From assembly GCA_049687015.1 (NCBI GenBank), contig JBAVIP010000040.1, positions 18,195-82,194 of the forward strand: 64,000 nucleotides of DNA, read 5' to 3'. Numbering within the stretch: the first letter of the stretch is position 1; the number at the start of each line of letters is the position of its first letter. This document shows positions 17,839 through 25,933 of this stretch, in pieces. This DNA comes from Methylotenera_A sp049687015 (lineage in GTDB: Bacteria > Pseudomonadota > Gammaproteobacteria > Burkholderiales > Methylophilaceae). Both the position numbers and the translations under genes were made by a program. The notes under the pieces were generated by a model that saw nothing but the letters and a program-made list of their open reading frames with translations, did not search any database and was not told the origin of the DNA.

Positions 17839-17874
17839 AAAAAAGCGCGGGTAAGTGCTGGACTTAACCGCGCC
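17839..17874 (-). terminator. Rho-independent terminator of the pentapeptide-protein gene
   Basis: On the minus strand, GGCGCGGTTAAG pairs with CTTACCCGCGC with one mismatch and is followed by TTTTTTCT. It lies 28 bp after the stop of the gene ending at 17902. Confidence 0.8.
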
Positions 17875-17901
17875 AAACTAGAGAAGCTAACTAAAAATTA
17901 A

Positions 17902-18963
17902 CTAGAATCTAGCACCCATTCTGCAGGCAGCTTTGGCTGGGTTTTCAGCTGACATCATGTCAGCTTCACTTAACTTTTTTGTTTCTGGTACCTTACCACT
18001 TTCTGGCACTGCAGCCACCAGTGCGCAATTCACACACTTGCCCTTGGCTTCATCATAGCCTTTAATGGCCTCTATGCCTTTTACGTTGGTCATAATGGTT
18101 CCATCCAGTATGGCCTCACCCATCTTTGCCCCGGTAATATCTGCACCGGTTAAATCGGCTTTGCTGAAATCTGCGCGGAATAAATCGGTATTACGTAAAT
18201 TGGCATTGCGTAAATTGGCAAATCTGAAGTTAGAGCGATTGATGTCTGCACCTTCAAAATTGGTATTGGCAAAATTGCCGCCAATCGCATCAAAGCGCAT
18301 CGCACCCATCGGCTGGTTGCCAATATCCAGGCCAAAGCGACCCTTTTTAATGGTGGCGTTGCTCATATTTACATTGCCCAGTGTGCCTATCATGCGAGCG
18401 TTAGTAAGGTTGGCGCCTTCAAAATTGACTTTATCAAAAATCGCCTGAAAGATCGTGGCATCTGTTAAATCTGCTTTGCTTAAGTCAGCACCCTCAAGCC
18501 TGGCCAAATTCAAATAACTTTTTTGCATATTGGCTCCGCTTAAATTAGCCCCGCGTAAATAAGCGCCAAAAAAGCTGGTGTTAACCATTTTGCAATGGCG
18601 CAAATCCATTTTATCGAACTCTAAATAGCCTGCATCTTTGTTACTTAAATCACAAGTTTTGCTCTTGATTTGTTTCAGTGCATCGGCCTGGCTGATTTTT
18701 TCACGCTCAGGTTCAGCGTTTTTAGCATAAAAAGCAGCGGCTTTGGCAATCGTGTTGTCCGGGTCAAGTAAAAATGAATCTTTTGCAGCCTGATTGCCGA
18801 AACAATAGGTTTTGCCTTTATACAGCTCGTTAATTTCACATTTTGTTTTGATCAGGGCGCCTTTGGATAAACCGGTGGTGCAGTGGTCGCCAAATTCACC
18901 TGCAAAGGCTATGCTGGCAAATAGCAGCATCGCGCTGGCAAGCATTACTTTTAAAGTTTTCAT
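17902..18963 (-). CDS. Secreted YHS-like domain / pentapeptide-repeat protein
   Basis: Exported protein of 353 residues with a signal peptide ending near AFAGEFG. Residues ~40-75 (KGKTYCFGNQAAKDSFLLDP) resemble a YHS domain, a short metal-binding fold. Residues ~105-295 are pentapeptide repeats of the A(D/N)Lxx type (ANLSGANMQK, ADLSKADLTD, ADLTGADITG), which form a right-handed square helix. The C-terminal tail has a CVNC pair and Cys near the end. Three ATGs run in a row; the third (18963) is chosen because GGAG lies 7 nt upstream of it. The gene is single, with its own terminator. The function is not known; the domain pair suggests a periplasmic metal-linked scaffold, which is inference. 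Confidence 0.8.
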   Translation of the reverse strand: MKTLKVMLASAMLLFASIAFAGEFGDHCTTGLSKGALIKTKCEINELYKGKTYCFGNQAAKDSFLLDPDNTIAKAAAFYAKNAEPEREKISQADALKQIKSKTCDLSNKDAGYLEFDKMDLRHCKMVNTSFFGAYLRGANLSGANMQKSYLNLARLEGADLSKADLTDATIFQAIFDKVNFEGANLTNARMIGTLGNVNMSNATIKKGRFGLDIGNQPMGAMRFDAIGGNFANTNFEGADINRSNFRFANLRNANLRNTDLFRADFSKADLTGADITGAKMGEAILDGTIMTNVKGIEAIKGYDEAKGKCVNCALVAAVPESGKVPETKKLSEADMMSAENPAKAACRMGARF

Positions 18964-19064
18964 CATCATTCTCCAGTAGTTTAGTATTGCCGTCTATCGC
19001 GGCACATGGGGCAAGTATAGACGCATAACAAACCTGCACAGTAACTCTAGTCACACAACGAATT

Positions 19065-19078
19065 TGATTGTTTAATCA
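19065..19078. promoter_or_regulatory. Dyad TGATT-N4-AATCA in a divergent promoter region
   Basis: Perfect inverted repeat TGATT-GTTT-AATCA, midway between the pentapeptide gene and the glycine-zipper gene. It has the layout of a Crp/Fnr-like half-site pair but not the exact consensus. The 277-bp gap otherwise holds only AT-rich promoter-like sequence. Confidence 0.28.
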
Positions 19079-19246
19079 GCAGTTAATTCATTGCAATCCG
19101 CTATTTCTGCTTTCTAAGTAAAATCATTAGTTACAGTTTATTTACAATTTTAAGTCGGCAAAGTAAAAGTAGCCTCGTTGAATGCTCATCTGCACAATAT
19201 TTTTTGGTAGTAATAAGAGCAGAGAAAACTAAGGAGATTTAAAAAA

Positions 19247-19885
19247 ATGCGTAACACATTATTAATTGGTTTAATTGCTGCGACTGTTTCATTGCCTGCA
19301 TTTGCTAGCCATGATGATCGTGACGATAACTATGAAGACCGCGCCCGTGTCATTTCTGTGGCGCCTCAATTTGAGCGTGTGAATACGCCACGTCAGGAAT
19401 GCCGTACAGAGTATGTACGTGAAAGTTACTACGAAGCGCCACAACGTTCATTAGGTGGTGCGGTTATCGGTGGCGTGACCGGCGGCCTGCTAGGCAGCAC
19501 GATTGGCCGTGGCAATGGCCGTGTCGCTGCTGCTGCTGTGGGTGCTGGCGTTGGGGCTATTGTCGGTGACCGCGTAGATAATGATCGTGGTTATGGCAAC
19601 CGTGGCCGTGAGCGTGTAGAAACGCGTCCGGTAGAGCGCTGCGTAACTGTGGATAACTGGCAAAACATTCCTGCCGGATACCTGGTAAATTACGAGTATA
19701 ACGGCCGCCAATATTCAACCGTAACCGATCGTGATCCGGGCCGTTTTATACCTGTGAATGTTACGGTAAGGTCTGGTGGTTACGTGTCAGAAGTGAGTTA
19801 TCGCGAAGGCAGAGGCGAGCGTAGAGGCTGGAAGAGAGGCCACGGTTATGGGCATCGTAAACATCACGACCGTGATTACTGGTAA
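19247..19885 (+). CDS. Secreted glycine-zipper 2TM domain protein
   Basis: Exported protein of 212 residues. The signal peptide ends near LPAFAS. A charged stretch (HDDRDDNYEDR) is followed by a glycine zipper (about 70-105, GGAVIGGVTGGLLGSTIG and GVGAIVGDRV) that inserts in or packs against membrane. The C-terminal half has two cysteines that may pair (QECRTEY and ERCVTV) and a basic, Gly/His-rich tail. Proteins of this type (Rickettsia 17-kDa antigen and SlyB relatives) sit in the outer membrane or periplasm and affect envelope integrity. There is no lipobox, so it is not a lipoprotein. The ribosome site AAGGAG is strong, and a terminator follows. Confidence 0.82.
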   Translation: MRNTLLIGLIAATVSLPAFASHDDRDDNYEDRARVISVAPQFERVNTPRQECRTEYVRESYYEAPQRSLGGAVIGGVTGGLLGSTIGRGNGRVAAAAVGAGVGAIVGDRVDNDRGYGNRGRERVETRPVERCVTVDNWQNIPAGYLVNYEYNGRQYSTVTDRDPGRFIPVNVTVRSGGYVSEVSYREGRGERRGWKRGHGYGHRKHHDRDYW

Positions 19886-19899
19886 TTGTGAGTAACTAG

Positions 19900-19940
19900 A
19901 AAAGCCGCACCCCGTATTGATTAGGGAGGCGGCTTTTTTA
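19900..19940 (+). terminator. Rho-independent terminator after the glycine-zipper gene
   Basis: AAAAGCCGC (19900-19908) pairs with GCGGCTTTT (from 19929), followed by a run of T. It lies 15 bp after the stop. Confidence 0.85.
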
Positions 19941-19991
19941 TTGGGCGCATGCTGGCGCTAAAAGTTTGGCTTAAATGCTAAAATAGCCAGC

Positions 19992-20495
19992 ATGTTCGCT
20001 TTTCTTCAGAAATTATTTCAATCCAAAGAACCCAATGCTGCACTGGCCTGGCAGCAGGCTGGCAACCAGGCGGGGAGCGCTTACTGGCTGTATGCCGTGC
20101 CAGTGCATCTGGTGCTGCAGCGTGATAGCTTCAGTTTGGCGGCACCCGCACCTCTGTCGCTGGAAAGTCATGAAGCAGCTGCCCTGACAAGCGCTTTCAA
20201 TCAGCATTTCGCCAGTGATGGCATGCAGTTTTTCTGGCATGAAACCATCTGGTTTCTAAACTTGCAATCCAATCCACGCATAGAAACAACTGCGCCAGAA
20301 ACAGCATCCAATAAAGATATAAGAGCATATCTTCCCAAAGGCGATGGTGCGATTCAGTGGGCAAATTTTACGAATGAAATGCAAATGCTGTTGTTTGAAC
20401 ATCCAGTCAATCAGGCGCGCGAAGCCAAGCGTCTGCCAGTCATCAACAGTATTTGGTGCTACGGCGGCGGGCAGGTAGCCAGTGATGCACATTAA
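19992..20495 (+). CDS. RpfE-like / phosphoglycerate-mutase-related protein, short form
   Basis: Cytoplasmic protein of 167 residues of the RpfE type, related to archaeal-type phosphoglycerate mutase, commonly encoded beside recJ. The family motif NEMQMLLFEHPVN...INSIWCYGGG is clear at 128-160. Family members as I know them continue well past this Gly-rich motif to about 300 residues; this one stops seven residues later, where its 3' end overlaps the recJ start. The loss may be a real C-terminal truncation or the small form of this lineage. Function unknown; in Xanthomonas rpfE lies in a virulence-regulating gene cluster. Confidence 0.65.
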   Translation: MFAFLQKLFQSKEPNAALAWQQAGNQAGSAYWLYAVPVHLVLQRDSFSLAAPAPLSLESHEAAALTSAFNQHFASDGMQFFWHETIWFLNLQSNPRIETTAPETASNKDIRAYLPKGDGAIQWANFTNEMQMLLFEHPVNQAREAKRLPVINSIWCYGGGQVASDAH

Positions 20496-22182
20496 AACCA
20501 GAACAGTGAATGCAGGCGCGTATCAGCACCTGCTAGAGGCGGGCGTAGCGCCGCTACTCGCAAGGCTGTATGCGGCACGCGGCGTGGTTGATAAATCTGA
20601 GCTGGAAACCTCTTTGGCTGGAATCATTCCACCAGAACAACTCACCAATAGCGCTGAAATGGCGAAGCTGCTGGCTGATGCGATTTACCAGAATAAAAGA
20701 ATCCTGGTGATTGGCGATTATGACGCTGATGGTGCCACGGCGACAGCTGTGGCGGTAAAAGGCTTGAAAAGCATGGGTGCGAACGTCGATTTTCTGGTGC
20801 CGAACCGCTTTGAATACGGCTATGGTTTAACGCCCGAAATCGTCGCGCTCGCCGCCATGCAAGATCCGGATATTCTGATCACGGTGGATAACGGCATTGC
20901 CAGTGTCGATGGCGTGACGGCTGCGAATTCACTGGGATTGCAGGTGCTGATTACCGATCATCATTTACCAAGCGACATTACACCGCGAGCCGCTTGCATC
21001 GTGAACCCGAATCAACATGGCTGCAAATTCCCCAGTAAAAATCTTGCTGGCGTCGGCGTCATGTTTTACGTGCTGCTGGCGTTGCGCGCAGAGCTTCGAG
21101 CGCGCGGAGCTTTTGAAAACCAACTTGAACCCAATTTAACGGAGTTGCTAGATTTGGTCGCACTGGGCACGGTGGCAGATCTGGTGAAATTAGACGCCAA
21201 CAACCGCATTCTGGTCGAGCAGGGCTTGCGCCGCATCCGCGCAAGTGCTTGCTGTGCAGGCATTACAGCGTTGCTGAAAATCGCCGGAAAATCACCCGAA
21301 AAAGCCACTGCCCAGGATCTGGGCTTTTACGTAGGGCCGCGCCTCAATGCTGCTGGCAGGCTGGATGATATGCGGTTGGGTATTGCTTGTTTGTTAGCCG
21401 AAAGTGAGTTTGAAGCCCAACAAAAGGCGCAAACTCTGCACGAGCTGAACATGGAGCGGCGTAATATCGAAGCCGATATGCAGGACAGCGCGCTGGCAGT
21501 ACTTGATAACATTGAGGTGACCGAGCAATACAGCTTAAGCCTGTATCAGCCGGACTGGCACCAGGGCGTCATTGGCATTCTGGCTTCACGCATCAAAGAG
21601 CGTTATCATCGCCCTGTTATTGTTTTTGCAGATGCAGGTGAAGAAGTTTTGAAAGGCTCGGGCCGCTCCATTGCCGGCTTGCATTTGCGCGATGCGCTGG
21701 ATTTGGTCACCAAACAGCATCCGCAACTTATTATCAAATTTGGCGGACATGCCATGGCGGCGGGTTTAAGTATCAGACAAGCTGATTTTTTGACCTTTCA
21801 GCAGGCGTTTGAAGCCGTGACGCGCACACTGTTAAATGAGGCAGATTTACAAGCGGTGATGGAAACAGATGGCAATTTAAGTGCAAATGAGATTAGCCTG
21901 CAGACCGCGCAGATACTGGCCTCGCAGGTATGGGGCCAAGGTTTTCCGCAACCGCTATTTAACGATGATTTTAAAGTGATTAATCAGCGCGTTATCGGCG
22001 AAAAACATTCGAAGCTAATATTAGAAAAAGAGCAAAAACGGTTTGATGCGATTTATTTTAACTGCATTGACAATCTGAGTGAGCATATCAATGCGGTCTA
22101 TGCCATGGAAGCCAATGAGTACAAGGGGTTGCAAACTGTGCAGCTGCAAATAAAACATATTTATCGTATTAACAATAGATAA
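20485..22182 (+). CDS. recJ: Single-stranded-DNA-specific exonuclease RecJ
   Basis: 5'-3' ssDNA exonuclease for recombination (RecFOR pathway), mismatch and base-excision repair. The 565 residues match E. coli RecJ. The DHH phosphoesterase motifs are intact: VIGDYDADGATATA (about 74-87), DNG (about 137) and DHHLPSD (about 160); the DHHA1 region has GGHAMAAG (about 427). I chose the ATG at 20485 over a GTG three bases earlier. It overlaps the 3' end of the RpfE-like gene, so the two are likely cotranscribed. Confidence 0.96.
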   Translation: MHIKTRTVNAGAYQHLLEAGVAPLLARLYAARGVVDKSELETSLAGIIPPEQLTNSAEMAKLLADAIYQNKRILVIGDYDADGATATAVAVKGLKSMGANVDFLVPNRFEYGYGLTPEIVALAAMQDPDILITVDNGIASVDGVTAANSLGLQVLITDHHLPSDITPRAACIVNPNQHGCKFPSKNLAGVGVMFYVLLALRAELRARGAFENQLEPNLTELLDLVALGTVADLVKLDANNRILVEQGLRRIRASACCAGITALLKIAGKSPEKATAQDLGFYVGPRLNAAGRLDDMRLGIACLLAESEFEAQQKAQTLHELNMERRNIEADMQDSALAVLDNIEVTEQYSLSLYQPDWHQGVIGILASRIKERYHRPVIVFADAGEEVLKGSGRSIAGLHLRDALDLVTKQHPQLIIKFGGHAMAAGLSIRQADFLTFQQAFEAVTRTLLNEADLQAVMETDGNLSANEISLQTAQILASQVWGQGFPQPLFNDDFKVINQRVIGEKHSKLILEKEQKRFDAIYFNCIDNLSEHINAVYAMEANEYKGLQTVQLQIKHIYRINNR

Positions 22183-22305
22183 AACGTAGTCTGAGCTAAC
22201 CCTAAGAACAAAGCACGTTTTTAACAATAATTTCACTTGAAACTTTAGCCAATAATCGCTATCTTACCAAGGTTGCCGTTTGGCAGCTTTTTATAGGGAA
22301 TAACA

Positions 22306-22992
22306 ATGTTAGATGATATGCAAGTATTAGGCCGTGAAGGCAGTTTAGCTGCGCAAAACAAGGTGCTGCGCAATACTTACGCCATGCTTGGCCTGACCAT
22401 GATTCCCACCGTGATTGGTGCGATGATTGGCATGAAAATGAATTTTGCTTTTGCGGCACTGCATCCGTTCATGTTTGCAATTGGCGCGCTGGCGGTGATG
22501 TACGGTCTGTTTGCGGCGATTTCTGCAAATCGTAACAGCAGCATTGGTGTGGTTTTGTTGCTTGGCCTTACGTTCTTGCTGGGTTTAATGTTAGGGCCGA
22601 TTCTGCAATATGCTTTGCATCTGCGTAATGGCGCACAAATCGTTGGCCTGGCGGCTGGCGGCACTGGCGTGATATTGATGACCATGGCGGGCATCGCGAC
22701 CACCACCAAAAAAGACTTCAGCTTTATGGGCAAATTCTTGCTGGTTGGTATTATCTTGCTGATCGTGGCTTCATTAGCCAATATCTTTTTACAGATTCCT
22801 GCGATGACACTGGCACTTTCTGGGGTGGGTGTGTTGCTGTTCTCCGGCTTTATCCTGTATGAAGTGAGCCGCATTGTAACGGGCGGTGAAACCAATTACA
22901 TCATGGCTACTTTAGGCCTCTATATGAGCATCTACAACCTGTTTACCAGCTTGCTGCAGTTGCTGATGGGCTTGATGGGCAGTAACGATTAA
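22306..22992 (+). CDS. Bax inhibitor-1 / YccA family membrane protein
   Basis: Inner-membrane protein of 228 residues with seven hydrophobic helices, of the BI-1 (TMBIM) family. E. coli YccA modulates the FtsH protease and YbhL/YetJ relatives leak calcium. The typical start (EGSLAAQNKVLRNTYAML) and the C-terminal VTGGETNYIMATLGLYMSIYN segment, where family acidic residues sit, are visible. It has AGGGAA before the ATG and a strong bidirectional terminator downstream. It stands alone. Confidence 0.92.
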   Translation: MLDDMQVLGREGSLAAQNKVLRNTYAMLGLTMIPTVIGAMIGMKMNFAFAALHPFMFAIGALAVMYGLFAAISANRNSSIGVVLLLGLTFLLGLMLGPILQYALHLRNGAQIVGLAAGGTGVILMTMAGIATTTKKDFSFMGKFLLVGIILLIVASLANIFLQIPAMTLALSGVGVLLFSGFILYEVSRIVTGGETNYIMATLGLYMSIYNLFTSLLQLLMGLMGSND

Positions 22993-23008
22993 TTCTATTT
23001 TAATGATT

Positions 23009-23035
23009 AAAAAACCCGCTTAAGCGGGTTTTTTT
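23009..23035. terminator. Bidirectional terminator between convergent genes
   Basis: AAAAAACCCGCTTAAGCGGG followed by seven T; the hairpin has A and T tracts on either side, serving both the BI-1 gene and the small secreted-protein gene. Confidence 0.9.
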
Positions 23036-23050
23036 ATTGAGCGCTAATAA

Positions 23051-23377
23051 TTAATTTCTTGTTTCAGCATCATGTTTTTCTTCGTAAATTTCTTTGCTGT
23101 TCTCATTTAAATCTTTATGCAAGTCTTTACGCTCATCTTTAGTCAATTGGCCATCCGCTTTATAAGCCCTCTCTTTTTGGCGTAATTCTCTTTGATCTTC
23201 ACGTAAGTCTTTGGCTTCATCTCTGGTCAGTTCCCCAGATTTTGCGCCCTGTGCGATACGTGCATGCTGTTTATGTTGGCGATGATTCACACGGTGATCG
23301 CGTGTGCCTGCAAATGCACTGTTTACCAATAGGCTGCAAGCCACTAAGCCAATTAGAACAATGGTATTTTTTTTCAT
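23051..23377 (-). CDS. Small secreted, charged helical protein with internal repeats
   Basis: A 108-residue exported protein of unknown function. The signal peptide ends near NSAFA. The mature part is almost all charged and helical, with two repeats, SGELTRDEAKDLREDQREL (about 47-65) and DGQLTKDERKDLHKDLNEN (about 75-93). Each opens with a D/SGxLTxDE stretch reminiscent of half an EF-hand loop, though most loop ligands are missing. The ribosome site AGGAG precedes the ATG. Similar small proteins occur in related betaproteobacteria but I know no assigned role; metal or stress-related envelope function is a guess. Confidence 0.78.
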   Translation of the reverse strand: MKKNTIVLIGLVACSLLVNSAFAGTRDHRVNHRQHKQHARIAQGAKSGELTRDEAKDLREDQRELRQKERAYKADGQLTKDERKDLHKDLNENSKEIYEEKHDAETRN

Positions 23378-23464
23378 AAACTTCTCCTGAAATAATTTAA
23401 GTTGAATATTGTTTGCATCAACACGCGTGCAACGTGCTGAAAAGTGAATGCGTTGACAATATTT

Positions 23465-23938
23465 TTAAGATTTATTGCTACGACGTTTTTTAAAAAAAGC
23501 AGTTAACACCTCGGCGCATTCAGTTGCTAATACATTCGATATTACTTTTGTATGATGATTTAATTTTTGTTCTGCCATCAAATTAATGACGCTGCCACAC
23601 GCGCCAGTCTTAGGGTCGCTCGCACCATAAATCAACTTTGCAATGCGCGCATGCTGTATCGCGCCGCAGCACATGGCGCAGGGCTCCAGCGTGACGTAGA
23701 GCGTGCAATCCACTAGACGATAATTGCCTAGATGCTTTGCCGCTTCACGCATGGCGACAATTTCCGCATGCGCAGTGGGGTCGTGATTGCAAATCGGCGC
23801 ATTGCCTCCTCGGCCAATGACCACGCCATCTTTAACGATAATCGCACCCACAGGAACCTCATTGTTTTTTGCCGCGGCGCGTGCCAATTCGAGCGCTTGC
23901 TGCATAAAATCTGCATCTGTCTTGTTGCCGGTTGACAT
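23465..23938 (-). CDS. tadA: tRNA-specific adenosine deaminase TadA
   Basis: Converts A34 to inosine in tRNA-Arg(ACG). The 157-residue protein has the zinc deaminase signature: HAEIVAM (His about 57, catalytic Glu 59) and PCAMCCGAI (Cys about 87 and 90). Essential in most bacteria. It lies nine bases downstream of the psiE-like gene and is probably cotranscribed with it. Confidence 0.95.
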   Translation of the reverse strand: MSTGNKTDADFMQQALELARAAAKNNEVPVGAIIVKDGVVIGRGGNAPICNHDPTAHAEIVAMREAAKHLGNYRLVDCTLYVTLEPCAMCCGAIQHARIAKLIYGASDPKTGACGSVINLMAEQKLNHHTKVISNVLATECAEVLTAFFKKRRSNKS

Positions 23939-23947
23939 GGTAAGTTG

Positions 23948-24406
23948 CTATCTGTCTGGACAGTTTTTATCCGCCCAGCGCACCAATACGTAGATTACCC
24001 CCAAAACAAAAGCGCCGCCTACCCACATGCCAATCTCCTCAAAGGTTGGGCTGGCATCCTGCACTGGCATGACGATCAGTTTACGCAGGAAAAGCACCAG
24101 CACCACCTCGATAAATGTTTCTACTTGTAGTTTGCTGCCCATTAAATAACGTATTTCGGCAGAAATAAGTGCAGAAATCGACCACAGTAACATCAGCGTG
24201 CCCAGCGCATGCAAAAAGCCGTGCACAAGGTTGTGGGCGTAGGCAGCGTCTTGAACATCTTTAAAAAATAGCCACGTAAACATGATAACGGAGATGGCTA
24301 ATGCCAGTCCGATGACAATATGGGCAAAGCCGTTCAGCCAGAGCATGGCGCGAACCGCAATTTTATTAAGGGGCTCAAATTCGCGCGGGAGTTGATCTTG
24401 CGTCAT
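23948..24406 (-). CDS. PsiE-like membrane protein
   Basis: Inner-membrane protein of 152 residues with four hydrophobic helices (about 22-46, 60-82, 93-110, 122-142). The helix pattern and the VETFIEVVLVLFLRKLIV segment match the phosphate-starvation-inducible PsiE family. The biochemical role of PsiE is not known. It reads away from the pirin gene and precedes tadA. Assignment by family resemblance. Confidence 0.75.
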   Translation of the reverse strand: MTQDQLPREFEPLNKIAVRAMLWLNGFAHIVIGLALAISVIMFTWLFFKDVQDAAYAHNLVHGFLHALGTLMLLWSISALISAEIRYLMGSKLQVETFIEVVLVLFLRKLIVMPVQDASPTFEEIGMWVGGAFVLGVIYVLVRWADKNCPDR

Positions 24407-24492
24407 AAGTATTTACCTTGAAATTAAATATACATGGTCTAATATTAGCACATCAAAGCATTAAAAAAATGACACTGGAAAGGTGTTATCCC

Positions 24493-25209
24493 ATGCAGAT
24501 TAGAGCCTCGCAAGACCGCGGACACGCTAACCATGGCTGGTTGGATAGTTATCATTCGTTTTCATTTGCCAATTATTACGACCCGGATTGGATGGGGTTT
24601 TCGGTGTTGCGCGTGATTAATGAAGACGTTATCGCACCGGCGCAGGGCTTTGGCATGCATTCGCATGATAATATGGAAATTATCACTTATATTTTGCAGG
24701 GAAATTTAGCGCATAAAGACAGCCTGGGCAATGTGGAGGTGATCAGGCAAGGTCATGTGCAGCGCATGACCGCCGGTACGGGTATCAGGCATAGCGAGTT
24801 CAATGCCTCGGATGTTGAGCCGGTACATTTGCTGCAAATCTGGATTTTGCCGAATCAGCAGAATTTGCCGCCTAGTTACGAAGATAAGTTTTATACAGAT
24901 GAGCAAAAGCACAACCTATGGTGTTTGCTGGCGTCCGAAAAAGGCGAGCAAGGTTCATTAATAGTTCATCAGGACCTAGCGCTCTATGCAGCAAAGCTTG
25001 ATGTATCAAGTCCAGATGAACGAAAACAACTGGAATACGCTCTTAAAGAGAATCGCAGCGCTTACTTGCAGGTGGCGAGCGGCAGCATAGAAATTGACCA
25101 GAAGCAACTCAATGCAGGCGATGCGGCATTATTTAACAGCGCGCAGCTGATGCAAATAAAAGCCACCAATAGCGCGGAAATATTACTATTTGACTTGCCA
25201 ACAGATTGA
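24493..25209 (+). CDS. Pirin family protein
   Basis: Cytoplasmic bicupin of about 238 residues close to E. coli YhhW, a quercetin 2,3-dioxygenase. The N-terminal cupin has the metal ligands in GFGMHSHDNMEIITY and GIRHSEFN. The start is set at 24493 (MQIRASQDRGHANHGW), where homologues begin and an AGGTG lies upstream. The in-frame ATGs at 24418 and 24469 give unrelated leader residues. Pirins act as redox sensors or dioxygenases; the substrate here is unknown. It is followed 18 bp later by yceI. Confidence 0.9.
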   Translation: MQIRASQDRGHANHGWLDSYHSFSFANYYDPDWMGFSVLRVINEDVIAPAQGFGMHSHDNMEIITYILQGNLAHKDSLGNVEVIRQGHVQRMTAGTGIRHSEFNASDVEPVHLLQIWILPNQQNLPPSYEDKFYTDEQKHNLWCLLASEKGEQGSLIVHQDLALYAAKLDVSSPDERKQLEYALKENRSAYLQVASGSIEIDQKQLNAGDAALFNSAQLMQIKATNSAEILLFDLPTD

Positions 25210-25227
25210 TTTATTCAGGAGAAAGAG

Positions 25228-25836
25228 ATGGAAAATTCAATAAAAAGCAATGCTCTGGCAGCCGCTCTGGTATTGGCTTGCAGCCATGCCTTAGCAGAGG
25301 CAGATGCCTATCGAATTGACGATTCCCATAGCTTTGCTAATTGGAGCATACGCCACGTGGCCTCCAAAACTTCAGGTACATTTAGTGATATTAAAGGTAA
25401 GATTTTGATTGATACTAAAAACTTAGCCAACTCAAGCGTAGAGGCTAAAATCAATATGCTGAGCGTGAACAGCAGCCACGCCAAGCGTGATGAACATATT
25501 AAAAAGAAAGCTGAATATTTAGATACCGATAAGTTTGCCGAAATGACGTTTGTCAGTAAAAAAATCGAGGCGAGTTCGAATACCGAAGGCGTAATGACAG
25601 GTGTGCTCACCATGCACGGCGTGGCTAAAGAAATGACGTTCCCATTTAAAGTGTTGGGATTTGGCAATGATCCTTGGGGTGGCTACAGAGCTGGGTTTGA
25701 GGCGCATACTTCATTGAAAGCGAGCGATTTTGGATTTACTTGGCCGCTTAAAAAGGATGCGCCTGTGGGTGATGATATTGAAATTACACTGTTGATTGAG
25801 GGTGTAAAGTTGCCACCTGCCAGCCCTATCAAATAG
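25228..25836 (+). CDS. YceI family periplasmic protein
   Basis: Exported lipocalin-like beta-barrel of 202 residues with a signal peptide ending near SHALAEA. YceI proteins bind isoprenoid lipids. The family pattern is clear: YRIDDSHSFANWSIRH (about 29-44), HIKKKAEYLDTDKFAEM (about 91) and LTMHGVAKEMTFPF (about 131). AGGAGAAAG gives a strong ribosome site, and the gene is likely cotranscribed with the pirin gene. Confidence 0.92.
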   Translation: MENSIKSNALAAALVLACSHALAEADAYRIDDSHSFANWSIRHVASKTSGTFSDIKGKILIDTKNLANSSVEAKINMLSVNSSHAKRDEHIKKKAEYLDTDKFAEMTFVSKKIEASSNTEGVMTGVLTMHGVAKEMTFPFKVLGFGNDPWGGYRAGFEAHTSLKASDFGFTWPLKKDAPVGDDIEITLLIEGVKLPPASPIK

Positions 25837-25851
25837 CACCTTTAACAACTA

Positions 25852-25900
25852 AAAGCTTCACCACCGAGGCTCCGAGCCATAGAGGAAGCCCTTTTTATTT
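25852..25900 (+). terminator. Possible terminator after yceI
   Basis: GCTTC (25855-25859) pairs with GAAGC (25885-25889), enclosing a smaller GGCTC/GAGCC stem, followed by CCTTTTTATTTT. The stem is short, so this is tentative. Confidence 0.35.
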
Positions 25901-25933
25901 TGAATGTTTCACATTAATTTTACGGAGCAACAG

